A stretch of 64,000 nucleotides of DNA, taken from positions 1-64,000 of the IMG/VR virus record IMGVR_UViG_3300035682_000032; one strand, given 5' to 3'. The DNA is from a virus. Made by a program: the position numbers and the translations under genes. Positions within the stretch are counted from its first letter, which is position 1. Every line of letters starts with the position of its first letter. Of the stretch, positions 19,494 to 27,331 are shown piece after piece. The notes beneath the pieces were generated by a model, which searched no databases, had not been told where the DNA came from, and saw only the letters and a program-made list of their open reading frames with translations.

Positions 19494-19790
19494 TCAAGCG
19501 GGTTTCTTCCCGCCTTTTTCTTTTGTGCTATGACCGTTACGGGCACGGTTCTTGGTAGGCGAAACGATGCGCAGCCCATCTTTGTTTGAGCCACCTTTGG
19601 ATAACATCTTTACGTGGTCTATGTCCTTGCCTTCACGCTTGTCGGCCTTGCCGTTGCCGTTCGCATCAGGGGAACTGGCATCAACTTTTCGCCTTGCGCG
19701 TTGGCGCTCCATGCGGTCGGGGTGTTCGCCCCGTTCTTTCTGCTTTTGGTACTCGGCCTTGTAGGGTCGGGGGGATTTGGTGTATGGCAT
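19494..19790 (-). CDS. HNH endonuclease, small
   Basis: 98 aa, very basic. Residues from about 55 carry the HNH core: DIDHVKMLSKGGSNKDGLRI with the catalytic His in IDHV, then SPTKNRARNG with the second Asn. The N-terminus is basic and rich in Lys/Arg. The Cas4-like gene ends one base before this gene starts (19791 against 19790). Possible roles are packaging-associated cleavage, host DNA breakdown or homing; its position in the replication block far from the terminase argues against the packaging role. Confidence 0.75.
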   Translation of the reverse strand: MPYTKSPRPYKAEYQKQKERGEHPDRMERQRARRKVDASSPDANGNGKADKREGKDIDHVKMLSKGGSNKDGLRIVSPTKNRARNGHSTKEKGGKKPA

Positions 19791-20474
19791 TTAATCGTTC
19801 CTTCCGTTGTGTTGGCATGATAAAACAACACAGTGCCTCTTGCAAAGCCCTGATGTGCGGGGGTTCCATACGTTGGTCTCGTAAGCTCTTTTCATGCGTC
19901 CGTGGTCGCGTAGCCACTTCTCCCACAGCTTGGGCTCGTCTACGGCTCGGTCGTAGCTCGCCTTGGGGAACTGCTTGGCAATGACAAACAACAGCCCACC
20001 CTTGACACGCTTGACCTCGGGGAAATGCTTGAACACGGCAAGTGCCATCAACTCAAGCTGTCCGGTGTCGGCGTACTTGGCACTCTTGCCTGTCTTGTAA
20101 TCCACCACCCGTGCCGTGCCATCGTCCTCGATGATGATCAGGTCAGCGATGCCCCGCCACCACACGTTGGGGTCTTTGAAACCGCACGGCTGTAAGTCCT
20201 CGGTCAGCCCCATCTCGTACTCACACAGCTTCCGGCCAGCACGCTGTTTGAGGTTATCCAATGAACTCTTAGCGTACGAGAACTGAGGGGGCAGGGGTGT
20301 GTCGTCGCGTATGTAGAACTCAGCCGCCTCGTGAAAGGCGGTGCCGTAAATCAGGTGCTCTGCACCCTGATCTTCTTGGAAGTCTTTGACAACCTTCAAG
20401 TGGTAGAACTTCTTTGGGCACTGCTCAAAGGTCTTGATGGACGAGAACGACCATGCGGGTATTTTTACTGTCAT
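19791..20474 (-). CDS. Cas4/RecB-like PD-(D/E)XK exonuclease
   Basis: 227 aa. Visible motifs are SFSSIKTFEQCPKKFYHLKV (first cysteine), GTAFHEAAE (motif with His), WRGIADLIII (Asp) and ARVVDYKTGK (the D-x-K core), then Gln in TGQLELMALAVF. The C-terminal cysteines (GLCKRHCVVLSC) with the first cysteine could bind a 4Fe-4S cluster, as in Cas4 and AddB-type nucleases. The likely role is 5'-3' resection for recombination or genome maturation. It overlaps the upstream gene by 4 bases (ATGA). Confidence 0.8.
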   Translation of the reverse strand: MTVKIPAWSFSSIKTFEQCPKKFYHLKVVKDFQEDQGAEHLIYGTAFHEAAEFYIRDDTPLPPQFSYAKSSLDNLKQRAGRKLCEYEMGLTEDLQPCGFKDPNVWWRGIADLIIIEDDGTARVVDYKTGKSAKYADTGQLELMALAVFKHFPEVKRVKGGLLFVIAKQFPKASYDRAVDEPKLWEKWLRDHGRMKRAYETNVWNPRTSGLCKRHCVVLSCQHNGRND

Positions 20475-20704
20475 TGCATCTTTCCTCGCATTGCGGCTAC
20501 CTGCGCATTTTGTTGTTCCATTAAGTAATCCCGTTGCTTGCTTGCAAGTTCGTACATGGCGTGTAAGGTTTCAATTTGGCCTTGCAACTTTGCACGCTCG
20601 GCAGAAGCGACAAGGGCGGCAAAGCGTCTAAGTCCTCCATGTTCACCATCCATACCAACAAATCCAGCTTCTTGCGCCATGCGGGTAATTTCTTCTCTGT
20701 TCAT
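20471..20704 (-). CDS. Small coiled-coil protein, unknown
   Basis: 77 aa: a globular start (MNREEITRMAQEAGFVGMDG) followed by a long helix (LVASAERAKLQGQIETLHAM and onward), probably dimerising. Overlaps of 4 bases at both ends (ATGA) place it firmly in the operon. Function unknown. Confidence 0.6.
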   Translation of the reverse strand: MNREEITRMAQEAGFVGMDGEHGGLRRFAALVASAERAKLQGQIETLHAMYELASKQRDYLMEQQNAQVAAMRGKMQ

Positions 20705-20889
20705 TTCTTCATGTTCCTCACGAATATCGCAAACGATGCGGCGGTGTCCCCAAAGGGCATCTTGTCAAACTCTTTGGCGACTTCTTCCAGTGTGGCGTTG
20801 CGTAAGTTACGTTCGTAATCGTGCTCTCGTGCCATCGCCTTCTGCCTTGTGCTTACGTAGTCTTGGATGTCGTCATCGTCGTTGATCAT
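20701..20889 (-). CDS. Small acidic protein, unknown
   Basis: 62 aa with an acidic start (MINDDDDIQDYV) and a charged helical body ending FAIFVRNMKK. It overlaps both neighbours by 4 bases, the spacing typical of translationally coupled phage genes. No family recognised. Confidence 0.55.
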   Translation of the reverse strand: MINDDDDIQDYVSTRQKAMAREHDYERNLRNATLEEVAKEFDKMPFGDTAASFAIFVRNMKK

Positions 20890-21410
20890 GGTTGGCTACT
20901 CCAAGGTGTGAGAGGTTGCAAGGGTGTTACGGCTTGCTTGGCTACCTGTGCGTTTTCCCACATTTCTTTTTGAATGGGCTCAAGCGGCTCCTGTATTTCA
21001 CGTACCCGTTGTAAGCAAGTCAGGATGGCAAGTTTCTCTGCGTCCTCGTACAGTGCGCCGGTGGACTCGTGTAGTAGCGCATCCATCACCTCCTTGAGCA
21101 CGGAACGCTTGTCTTCCAACACCCGTTGGTTAAACGTCTTACGCGCCCACTCGATGAACACTTGAGCCGATGTGTCGGCTTGCCCGTCGAACTTCATCTC
21201 GTCGCCGTTAAAGTCAAAGCGTCCGATCTCCTTGCCGCTCGGCCCATGGAATACGATGTTATGGTTCTGTTTCTGCGCCCCGATCTGCACTGAGTTGAGC
21301 GTTTGATTTGCCGTGTTGTTCATGGTGTATGAATACGCATCGTAGGCGTGGTCAACGCCAAGGGTGGTGCTTGTACCTGCGATATTCGCTGTTCCTTTTA
21401 TCGTGCTCAT
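20886..21410 (-). CDS. Hypothetical protein downstream of DNA polymerase
   Basis: 174 aa. The N-terminal half is Thr/Asn-rich and probably beta-structured, including NIVFHGPSGKEIGRFDFNGD. The C-terminal half is helical (VFIEWARKTFNQRVLEDKRS and onward). Its start codon shares one base with the polymerase stop (TGATG), so its translation is likely coupled to the polymerase. Function unknown. Confidence 0.6.
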   Translation of the reverse strand: MSTIKGTANIAGTSTTLGVDHAYDAYSYTMNNTANQTLNSVQIGAQKQNHNIVFHGPSGKEIGRFDFNGDEMKFDGQADTSAQVFIEWARKTFNQRVLEDKRSVLKEVMDALLHESTGALYEDAEKLAILTCLQRVREIQEPLEPIQKEMWENAQVAKQAVTPLQPLTPWSSQP

Positions 21411-23236
21411 CAGCAGTCTCCATAAGATTTACCACTGCCTGACTCACAGTTCACAGGCAGACCCTTTGCCCACTCGGGCACCCATCGCATGCACTCCTCA
21501 ACATACTGCGTTGCGGGTACAACCTCAATATCTGGTACGCACACAGCAATCGCGTCATGCACAGTCAGCACAACCTTGTAACGCTTACCGATCTTGAGCA
21601 TCTGCTCAGCGATGATGCAACGTGCGATGGCTTGGCATACGTTCTCGATCACCTTGCCGCCGTAGATACGGGTGCGACCCTTGCGTGTCTTGTAGTGGAA
21701 CTCAATACCCTTGTCGGTTTGGTCAAACTTCAAGTCGTCGTAGCGCATCAGCAGACCCGAGGGCAAGCGGATGGCTGTCTCTTTGGGTGCCACTTCAAGC
21801 ACACCCCGGATACCAAGAGGTGCGGGTTCACCGCGTGACATGTTTACAAGAGCGTTCTGAGCCTGTCGCCACAGCCTGACCACGGCATCGTTGGTGCGTC
21901 GATAAATATCAATGATGCGCCGTGCTTCGTTAACGTCCACATCCACACCCATGTTCTTGAGTTGGGCTTGGAACTTCACAGCACCCATGCCATACCCCGC
22001 GCCAAGGATTGTGGTCTTACCCACGAACCGCTCGTCTTTGGTGATCTCGAACTCAGGCTTGCCGTAGATAGCCGAGGCCATCTTCTTGTACACGTCCTTG
22101 CCCTCAGCAAAAGCTGTTACCAAGTCATCTTGCCCTGCCAACCATGCCAGCACCCGTGCTTCGATCTGTGCAGAGTCAGCGTCAATGATGGTGTAGCCAT
22201 CGGGTGCAATGATTGACTTCTTGAGCTTGTTGGCGTTGTTGCCACGGCTTGGCAAGTTCTGCATGTTGATCTTGTCGTCGCCACCAAACCGTCCAGTGTG
22301 TGCGGCGTAGTAACGAATCGGCACAGGCAACTTGCCGCGCTTAGAGATGTCAATGAACCGTTGGGTGCGTGTTTCCTCAAGCGTTGACTTGGTGCCCAAG
22401 CGGGCGGCGACAAGTGTCTGCACCCTGACATCTTCATGGTCAGCAAGGGCTTTGAACTCCTCGTCACTCTTGGCGAACGCATAGGTCTGCTTACCCGTGG
22501 CAGGGCTTGTCTTCATTGGGGGCTCGACGCCGAACGAACGGAGCAGTTCAGCAAACTTCTCATTGCTCATCAGTTCCGCCTTGTCCACACCCGAGGATGT
22601 CAGCAGGTCTTCCTTCATCTGCTTGATGCCAATGAGGTGTTGTTGCAACATGTCGCCGTCCAACTCAAGCATGGGGTCGATGAACATGCGCAGGGTCTGA
22701 TCAATCACACGCAACTCTTGCTTGGGAAAATCTTTTACCAAGATGTTGAACAGTTGATACGTAAGTTCCACATCGTTGATGCAGTAGTCACCATACCGTG
22801 CGAGTTCCTCGTCGCTGAAGTTCAGTCGTCTTTTGCCGAGGGCGTTAACAACTTCTGTTCCTTTTTCCCCGAGCCCATACCGCTCAGTAAGAGCTTTAAG
22901 CGAACCCCCAACTTCCACGCCGTGAAGGGCACGGCCCATACACAGAGTGTCAAGCCAACCCCGAGGATTAATACCGAAACGCCAAGACAGGATAGCCCCG
23001 TCAAAAAGGGTGTTGTGCGCCAAGACAAACCCCCGCTCCCATTCAAAATTGCTCTGAAGCCACTCTCTGATTTGTTGATGTGTTCCACTTGCCCACTCCG
23101 TTTCTTGGTTGTTAACTTTCACTGATACGCCAATGACTTCAAAGAGGTCAGAGCGTACGTATTCTTCGGTTGTGATCTTCGACAGCGAGAAGTCGCGGTC
23201 GTAGTACGTTTCAAAGTCAATTGTTATTAAGTTCAT
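21410..23236 (-). CDS. Family A DNA polymerase with 3'-5' exonuclease, Leu-762 type
   Basis: 608 aa. The exonuclease domain has DFETYYD (Exo I, Asp8 and Glu10), HNTLFDGAIL (Exo II) and YGDYCINDVELT (Exo III). The polymerase domain has motif A DADSAQIEARV (Asp352 onward), motif B RFVGKTTILGAGYG (Lys407) and motif C VHDAIAV (His560, Asp561). In motif B the residue equivalent to E. coli Phe762 is Leu411. In motif C the usual Glu after HD is Ala562. There is no 5'-3' exonuclease domain, as is usual for phage PolA. It is presumably the phage replicative polymerase, working with the AEP primase-helicase encoded in the same operon. Confidence 0.9.
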   Translation of the reverse strand: MNLITIDFETYYDRDFSLSKITTEEYVRSDLFEVIGVSVKVNNQETEWASGTHQQIREWLQSNFEWERGFVLAHNTLFDGAILSWRFGINPRGWLDTLCMGRALHGVEVGGSLKALTERYGLGEKGTEVVNALGKRRLNFSDEELARYGDYCINDVELTYQLFNILVKDFPKQELRVIDQTLRMFIDPMLELDGDMLQQHLIGIKQMKEDLLTSSGVDKAELMSNEKFAELLRSFGVEPPMKTSPATGKQTYAFAKSDEEFKALADHEDVRVQTLVAARLGTKSTLEETRTQRFIDISKRGKLPVPIRYYAAHTGRFGGDDKINMQNLPSRGNNANKLKKSIIAPDGYTIIDADSAQIEARVLAWLAGQDDLVTAFAEGKDVYKKMASAIYGKPEFEITKDERFVGKTTILGAGYGMGAVKFQAQLKNMGVDVDVNEARRIIDIYRRTNDAVVRLWRQAQNALVNMSRGEPAPLGIRGVLEVAPKETAIRLPSGLLMRYDDLKFDQTDKGIEFHYKTRKGRTRIYGGKVIENVCQAIARCIIAEQMLKIGKRYKVVLTVHDAIAVCVPDIEVVPATQYVEECMRWVPEWAKGLPVNCESGSGKSYGDC

Positions 23237-23720
23237 CTTGCACCTGTGTTGTCGGGAAATACGAGTTCATCACTTCGCGGTAATCAAATTCTTCGGTGAA
23301 GCAATCTTCGATGCTCACAAAGTCCAAGCCTGTCCGTACCACTGCATCGTTGTAGACAAACATGTGTGACGGCACTGACAGTCGGTTGTGCACAAAGTCA
23401 TGCCCATCGAGCGTAGCTCTCCACACACCGCTTGTCTTGACCTTCTCCGAGTCGGGTGCACGTGACTGCACCAAACCCCAATACTTGAGGTGCCCAATAG
23501 AGTTCGAGCGCAACATGAACAGTGGCACGTTGTCACGTGTGTTGACCCATCCGTTCTCTGCACCCGCTGATACGCTCACGAGCCACGCCAGTGAACGCGC
23601 CATGCCGCCAGTCAGTTTGACCTTGTTGACTTTACCCCACCGATCACACACGGGGCAGTAGCCACCGTCTGATTCGATCATGTTGCGCCAGTTGTGACGC
23701 AATGTTGCTTCTTCTGTCAT
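23217..23720 (-). CDS. Hypothetical protein with zinc-knuckle-like N-terminus
   Basis: 167 aa. Near the start is GGYCPVCDRWGKVNKVKL, a CxxC knuckle. A region follows that looks like a winged-helix fold (ARSLAWLVSVSAGAENGW, FMLRSNSIGHLKYWGLVQ) and then a beta-rich part (VWRATLDGHDFVHNRLSVPS). The 20-base overlap with the polymerase gene suggests coupled translation. It may bind nucleic acid; this is inference from the knuckle and wing-like pattern. Confidence 0.6.
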   Translation of the reverse strand: MTEEATLRHNWRNMIESDGGYCPVCDRWGKVNKVKLTGGMARSLAWLVSVSAGAENGWVNTRDNVPLFMLRSNSIGHLKYWGLVQSRAPDSEKVKTSGVWRATLDGHDFVHNRLSVPSHMFVYNDAVVRTGLDFVSIEDCFTEEFDYREVMNSYFPTTQVQDELNNN

Positions 23721-23741
23721 CTTCGTTCTCCTGTTATGTTG

Positions 23742-23963
23742 TTAAGAGTTTTCTAACACTTCATTCAACTTCAGCATGTAGTGTCTGCACTTGTCAGCAT
23801 CAGGGCTGTCTTTCTTGCCCTGCCTCATGCTGTACTTAATGATGTTGCCTTTGAGAAACCCAATGAATTCCTCTCGGGTCAACACTGACGCCATCACATG
23901 CCATGGTTGTACCTCCATAGTTTTGTAATGGTCGCCACCTGCTTGTATTTCATCTGCGTTCAT
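23742..23963 (-). CDS. DUF3310-like protein
   Basis: 73 aa matching the DUF3310 pattern: GGDHYKTMEVQPWHVM, then FIGFLKGNIIKYSMRQGKK and a terminal helix with a Leu-rich heptad. DUF3310 proteins are common in phage early regions (some annotated as nucleotide kinase-like), with no established activity. The ATG overlaps the stop of the alternative small frame at 23960-24145 by 4 bases. Confidence 0.75.
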   Translation of the reverse strand: MNADEIQAGGDHYKTMEVQPWHVMASVLTREEFIGFLKGNIIKYSMRQGKKDSPDADKCRHYMLKLNEVLENS

Positions 23964-24145
23964 ATTAATGCCTCCTCGTATTCATCCAATGTTTGTATCT
24001 TGTGCTTGCGTCCCCACTTCGCCAACTCTTTCGGGCACACCGTCCCGAAAGGCCAACTTGGATACGGCAATGATGCGTTCCAGTGTGACTTTGAATCGTG
24101 CGTTGTCATCAAGTGCTCGGTCGAGTTCTTGTTGCAGTCGTTCAT
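23960..24145 (-). CDS. Alternative overlapping small frame (61 aa or shorter)
   Basis: The frame ends with CPKELAKWGRKHKIQTLDEY, a plausible amphipathic helix, and its TGA overlaps the ATG of the DUF3310 gene by 4 bases, just like other real neighbours in this operon. It lies almost wholly inside the 79-aa gene at 23982-24221 in a different frame. It may be a real overlapping gene, or the C-terminus of the 79-aa protein reached by frameshift. Internal ATG starts are available. Confidence 0.3.
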   Translation of the reverse strand: MNDCNKNSTEHLMTTHDSKSHWNASLPYPSWPFGTVCPKELAKWGRKHKIQTLDEYEEALI

Positions 24146-24221
24146 TACGTGCCCTCATCAATCTGTTTTCACTTTCTAATTCAGCGACCATAAGGTCAAG
24201 GTTTCTTTCATCATCTGTCAT
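23982..24221 (-). CDS. Small coiled-coil protein, unknown
   Basis: 79 aa. It begins with a 4-base ATGA overlap with the preceding gene, which supports this start. Residues 5-50 form a clear coiled coil (LDLMVAELESENRLMRARNE and onward). The last 25 residues (from KLAFRDGVPERVG) look less protein-like. In this same stretch another frame (23960-24145) reads more plausibly, so either two overlapping genes or a frameshift exists here. Confidence 0.5.
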   Translation of the reverse strand: MTDDERNLDLMVAELESENRLMRARNERLQQELDRALDDNARFKVTLERIIAVSKLAFRDGVPERVGEVGTQAQDTNIG

Positions 24222-24691
24222 GGCTTCCTCTCCACAATAGGGCGCATCCTGCGCTGTTTATATTCCTCGTCCACGATCTTGAATGCACGTTCCATGTCCT
24301 TGACTGTGATCGCGTCCATCTGTGCATCGTGTAACTCCATCAGGGTGTTCAGGGCTCTCATCTCCTCAGACCGCAGGATAAACCGCCCACTCTCAGCGCC
24401 GCGCTTGCCTACTGCATGCAACGCATCAAGTCCTTTGTGCACCTCTGTTGCGTAGTCACGACCAAACCCCATGCGATACAACGCCTCCACAAAGTTGGCC
24501 ATGGGTATCAGCGTATCCATGTCTTCACGTGTTGCCTTGCCTTGCGTCAGGTTGGTCATGGCCATGTGGTTCTTAATCTTCAGGTCGATTAAGAAGTTGT
24601 CGTGCTTCGCCACGGGGGTCATGCTCTCCATCACGTACGCGATTGGATTCATGATCACCCCTTTGGGTCGGTACTTGCTACGTTTACGCAT
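24218..24691 (-). CDS. Hypothetical helical protein, basic N-terminus
   Basis: 157 aa. The start MRKRSKYRPKGVIMNPIAYV is strongly basic; the rest is helical with RMGFGRDYATEVHKGLDAL and a basic C-terminus (YKQRRMRPIVERKP). I recall similar KRSKYRPKGV-starting proteins in other phage early operons, always uncharacterised. The start shares a base with the stop of the VRR-NUC gene; the end overlaps the next gene by 4. Confidence 0.65.
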   Translation of the reverse strand: MRKRSKYRPKGVIMNPIAYVMESMTPVAKHDNFLIDLKIKNHMAMTNLTQGKATREDMDTLIPMANFVEALYRMGFGRDYATEVHKGLDALHAVGKRGAESGRFILRSEEMRALNTLMELHDAQMDAITVKDMERAFKIVDEEYKQRRMRPIVERKP

Positions 24692-24981
24692 TACATCTCA
24701 CCGAGTAGGTGTCGTACGTGGTCAATGTTGTCTTCGTTGATGACCATCGCAACGCCGCCCATGGCTTTGATGCTGTCTAAGTTCTTTTGCTGTAATGGTG
24801 TAGGCTTGTTCTTGCCAGCCTTGCATTCAATACCAAAGAACTTGCCGTGGTAGCACCCAACGATGTCAGGCACCCCACTGCCGCCGTACCCGCCAGTGAC
24901 AGGGTAGAAATAATAGGCGCGGAGTTCTTTGAGAATCGCCACGACTTTCTTCTTGACTTTGACCTCGGGTGTATCAGCCAC
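24691..24981 (-). CDS. VRR-NUC domain nuclease
   Basis: 96 aa, the normal length of a stand-alone VRR-NUC domain. It contains GGYGGSGVPDIVGCYHGKFF (catalytic Asp in PD) and GIECKAGKNKPTPLQQ (the E-x-K pair and following Gln), the PD-(D/E)XK core of the family. Stand-alone phage VRR-NUC proteins are thought to act as structure-specific nucleases or Holliday junction resolvases. The role here, resolving replication/recombination intermediates, is inferred from family and context. Confidence 0.85.
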   Translation of the reverse strand: MADTPEVKVKKKVVAILKELRAYYFYPVTGGYGGSGVPDIVGCYHGKFFGIECKAGKNKPTPLQQKNLDSIKAMGGVAMVINEDNIDHVRHLLGEM

Positions 24982-25207
24982 GGCGCTTTCCTTTATCGCG
25001 TGTTGCTATTTCGTGCAACGCTTCCTCGATAAAGCCCATGTGATTGCCAGACCATGCGTCCCATGTTGCTGTGCGCTTTTGGTTGATGGTCAAGTCACCG
25101 TTGGGGCTGTGCCGTAGCAACTCCCCCATGTCTTTACAGCTTGCTGTAAATTTCTTCGGTGTCTCTTGGTCGGGGCAGATTGTGTATGTGTATGGAAGTT
25201 TAGCCAC
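24974..25207 (-). CDS. Hypothetical small protein
   Basis: 77 aa: MAKLPYTYTICPDQETPKKF at the start, a central HSPNGDLTINQKRTATWDAW segment and a basic end (TRDKGKRRG). It overlaps both neighbours by 8 bases. No family recognised. Confidence 0.55.
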   Translation of the reverse strand: MAKLPYTYTICPDQETPKKFTASCKDMGELLRHSPNGDLTINQKRTATWDAWSGNHMGFIEEALHEIATRDKGKRRG

Positions 25208-25574
25208 GGAACCACCCCTTGATACGTTGCCACAGAGTAGGCGGCTCGACCATGGTGATGGGCAAGTGTCGGTCTTCCCACTCGCTTGCTTGTGGGTACA
25301 CGTTTTGTGCGGGGTTGATCACGGGGGTCGGGGGCATTGATGCCAGTTCCCCTGCCCTGATCTTGCGCGTACGCTTCTTAGGCGGCACACCGATGCCGTT
25401 CGTAGGATTCGGCAGTTCACCAATCGAGCCAAGGCCACGTGCCTTGTTGATTTGGTATCGGATGTTATACACAGCTTGCGGTTTGCATTTGATCTTTTCG
25501 ATAATGGCTTTGTTGTTGTAGCCGCTATCAATCAGTGAGCGAATGCGCTGTGATGTGCTTGGTTTCTTTCTCAT
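25200..25574 (-). CDS. Helix-turn-helix protein with hydrophobic C-terminus
   Basis: 124 aa. Residues 8-45 (SQRIRSLIDSGYNNKAIIEK, then KCKPQAVYNIRYQINKARG) have the spacing of a homeodomain-like helix-turn-helix. The middle is Pro-rich with a basic KKRTRKIR patch. The end, TLWQRIKGWFRG, is a short amphipathic helix that could touch a membrane or partner. It may be an early regulator or DNA-binding accessory factor; target unknown. Confidence 0.6.
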   Translation of the reverse strand: MRKKPSTSQRIRSLIDSGYNNKAIIEKIKCKPQAVYNIRYQINKARGLGSIGELPNPTNGIGVPPKKRTRKIRAGELASMPPTPVINPAQNVYPQASEWEDRHLPITMVEPPTLWQRIKGWFRG

Positions 25575-25622
25575 CTTCGTTTCCTTTTAAAGTTAGGTAC
25601 GTGAAGCGCACGTACCAACGCA

Positions 25623-26099
25623 TCAAGATGTAGTCTCGGGTGCGTACACCCAATAAACATGACTTGATATTCGACGACCGACACCCGCCACTTCTTGTGT
25701 TGGCGGTATACCACTCGTAATCATTAACACAGCAAGACGTTCCTTTACCCATTCAGGTAGATCGTCCGTCCGATCATAGTGACCGTTGATGCCTGAGTCA
25801 ATACTTGAAAGACCGAAACAGATAATATCTATCCCGTCGGGAAAGACGCTCACACGGTATACGTTGTCATCGTGCATCTCTACATCTACCATGCTCATCC
25901 GCCCTGCGTTTGCGTGTTGTACGTCATACTTCATCACCGTTCGTATTGCAACGGCTTGATCTTCAGGGAGTATGTCTCCATCCAGTATCCTACGTACTGT
26001 CTTGTCAGGCGGCTCGACTGTCTGCCAACCCAAGTCTGCGCGTGGGTCAGTCCACCCCACGCTGTACCGCTCGGTTGCTTTGTAGATCAGCTTGCTCAT
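25623..26099 (-). CDS. Hypothetical protein
   Basis: 158 aa. I place the start at ATG 26099 because it overlaps the previous stop by 4 bases (ATGA); the frame itself opens four codons earlier. It is a mixed alpha/beta sequence with DKTVRRILDGDILPEDQAV and PDGIDIICFGLSS. No motif recognised. A 48-base gap with a purine-rich ribosome site follows before the next gene. Confidence 0.6.
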   Translation of the reverse strand: MSKLIYKATERYSVGWTDPRADLGWQTVEPPDKTVRRILDGDILPEDQAVAIRTVMKYDVQHANAGRMSMVDVEMHDDNVYRVSVFPDGIDIICFGLSSIDSGINGHYDRTDDLPEWVKERLAVLMITSGIPPTQEVAGVGRRISSHVYWVYAPETTS

Positions 26100-27046
26100 C
26101 GTTGCACCCAAAAGGTTGCGCTGTCAATACGCAAGCCTACGCTGTCTACGTAGTGATTATCCTCCACCATACTCAATGCGGCGAGGCACCCACCGATGTG
26201 CTCGGGCAACTCCTCCATCTTGTATGTCACCACAGGCATGTGGGTATCAAGGCGCGAACGCTTGTTGGCATCCAATACCTCGATCACGTCACACACCATC
26301 TCTTCGCGGTGTATACGGACACCCACGTAGTACGCATGCAGGGCACGACCTTTACTTGCTTGGTCTTCATGGTACTTCTCGCGCCACTTGACGATCTTCT
26401 CGCGGAACTCCTCGGACAAGAACTCGTAGCCCACGTCGAGCATGTGGAACAACTCATTGCGCAGGTGCGCTGATTCGATCACGCCACCACGCGCTTGGTA
26501 CATCTCAGTTGTTACACCTTGCACAACCGATGAGAACCGATTGCGAACTTCGTCGAACGTCATACCGGCACACTCGATGGGTGAGTACGGGCGCATGTAC
26601 TTCTTTACGTTCTTCATCGCACGTTCGATGTTCTCCGCCGTTGCCATGTGATACTGATCGCTGTCCTCACGGAACTTCTCGTTCTTGATCATCCGTGCAT
26701 ACACCATGTACTTGTTGTCACCACCACCCTTCACAGAGTAGTCACCGTACCCGACCTTCATCGTGGCGTAGGTGTGCCCGTCCATGTACGCATAGAGTTC
26801 TTGCATCTTGTTGAAGCCGTTGCCCCAACTGTGCTTGATCTTCCTACATACACCGAACTTCACATGGCGATTGACCTTGCGTACCTCAGCACAGAACTGT
26901 ACCAACTCGGGCACCACAGGGATGCCGTCCACCATGTGCATGGGCGGGTCGCCGTCATTGACTGTCACAACATTCTCAGCCAAGCGGGTCAGCAAAGCCT
27001 TGGTCTTCTTCTCTATATCATCTACTCGTGTGTGGTCGTAGCTCAT
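26096..27046 (-). CDS. Hypothetical protein, 316 aa
   Basis: Features seen: a helical N-terminus (DDIEKKTKALLTRLAENVVT), a GNGFNKMQELYAYMDGHTYA segment with many Tyr and Gly residues, a helical middle, and a beta-rich C-terminus. No catalytic signature or membrane helix. Four-base overlaps on both sides embed it in the operon that also carries the MoxR/VWA genes. Function unknown. Confidence 0.65.
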   Translation of the reverse strand: MSYDHTRVDDIEKKTKALLTRLAENVVTVNDGDPPMHMVDGIPVVPELVQFCAEVRKVNRHVKFGVCRKIKHSWGNGFNKMQELYAYMDGHTYATMKVGYGDYSVKGGGDNKYMVYARMIKNEKFREDSDQYHMATAENIERAMKNVKKYMRPYSPIECAGMTFDEVRNRFSSVVQGVTTEMYQARGGVIESAHLRNELFHMLDVGYEFLSEEFREKIVKWREKYHEDQASKGRALHAYYVGVRIHREEMVCDVIEVLDANKRSRLDTHMPVVTYKMEELPEHIGGCLAALSMVEDNHYVDSVGLRIDSATFWVQR

Positions 27047-27330
27047 GGTTGCTCCTTCGTTACTTTCATTATGTTGATATGCTTGATCTGATCGGCCATC
27101 ACAAGGATGCCGCTCTCGTCGTTGGTCAGGGTCAGTGAACCGTACTTCTTTATGTCATCGCACAGGTCATGCAGATTGCGCGGGTTGATCTTGATCATGA
27201 TCTCTTGCGTAGTGCCATCTTTCAATGTGACTTGCACGAGTGAGTACGGCGTGCTGTTATACATCTCTTGCTCAAGGATGCCCAATGCGTGTTGTGTTAT
27301 TTGTGGTGCTGTCAGTATTGATTTGGCCAT
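27043..27330 (-). CDS. Hypothetical small protein
   Basis: 95 aa, mixed helix and strand (TPYSLVQVTLKDGTTQEIMI, then INPRNLHDLCDDIKKYGSLT). Four-base overlap with the next gene and one base from the previous. No family recognised. Confidence 0.6.
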   Translation of the reverse strand: MAKSILTAPQITQHALGILEQEMYNSTPYSLVQVTLKDGTTQEIMIKINPRNLHDLCDDIKKYGSLTLTNDESGILVMADQIKHINIMKVTKEQP

Positions 27331-27331
27331 C

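Noticed and set aside
19498-19530. Rightward terminator-like hairpin GCGGG-TTTCTT-CCCGC followed by a T-run
   Set aside because: It is inside the 3' end of the leftward HNH gene, where the bases encode KGGKKPA. No rightward gene needs it, so it is probably chance.
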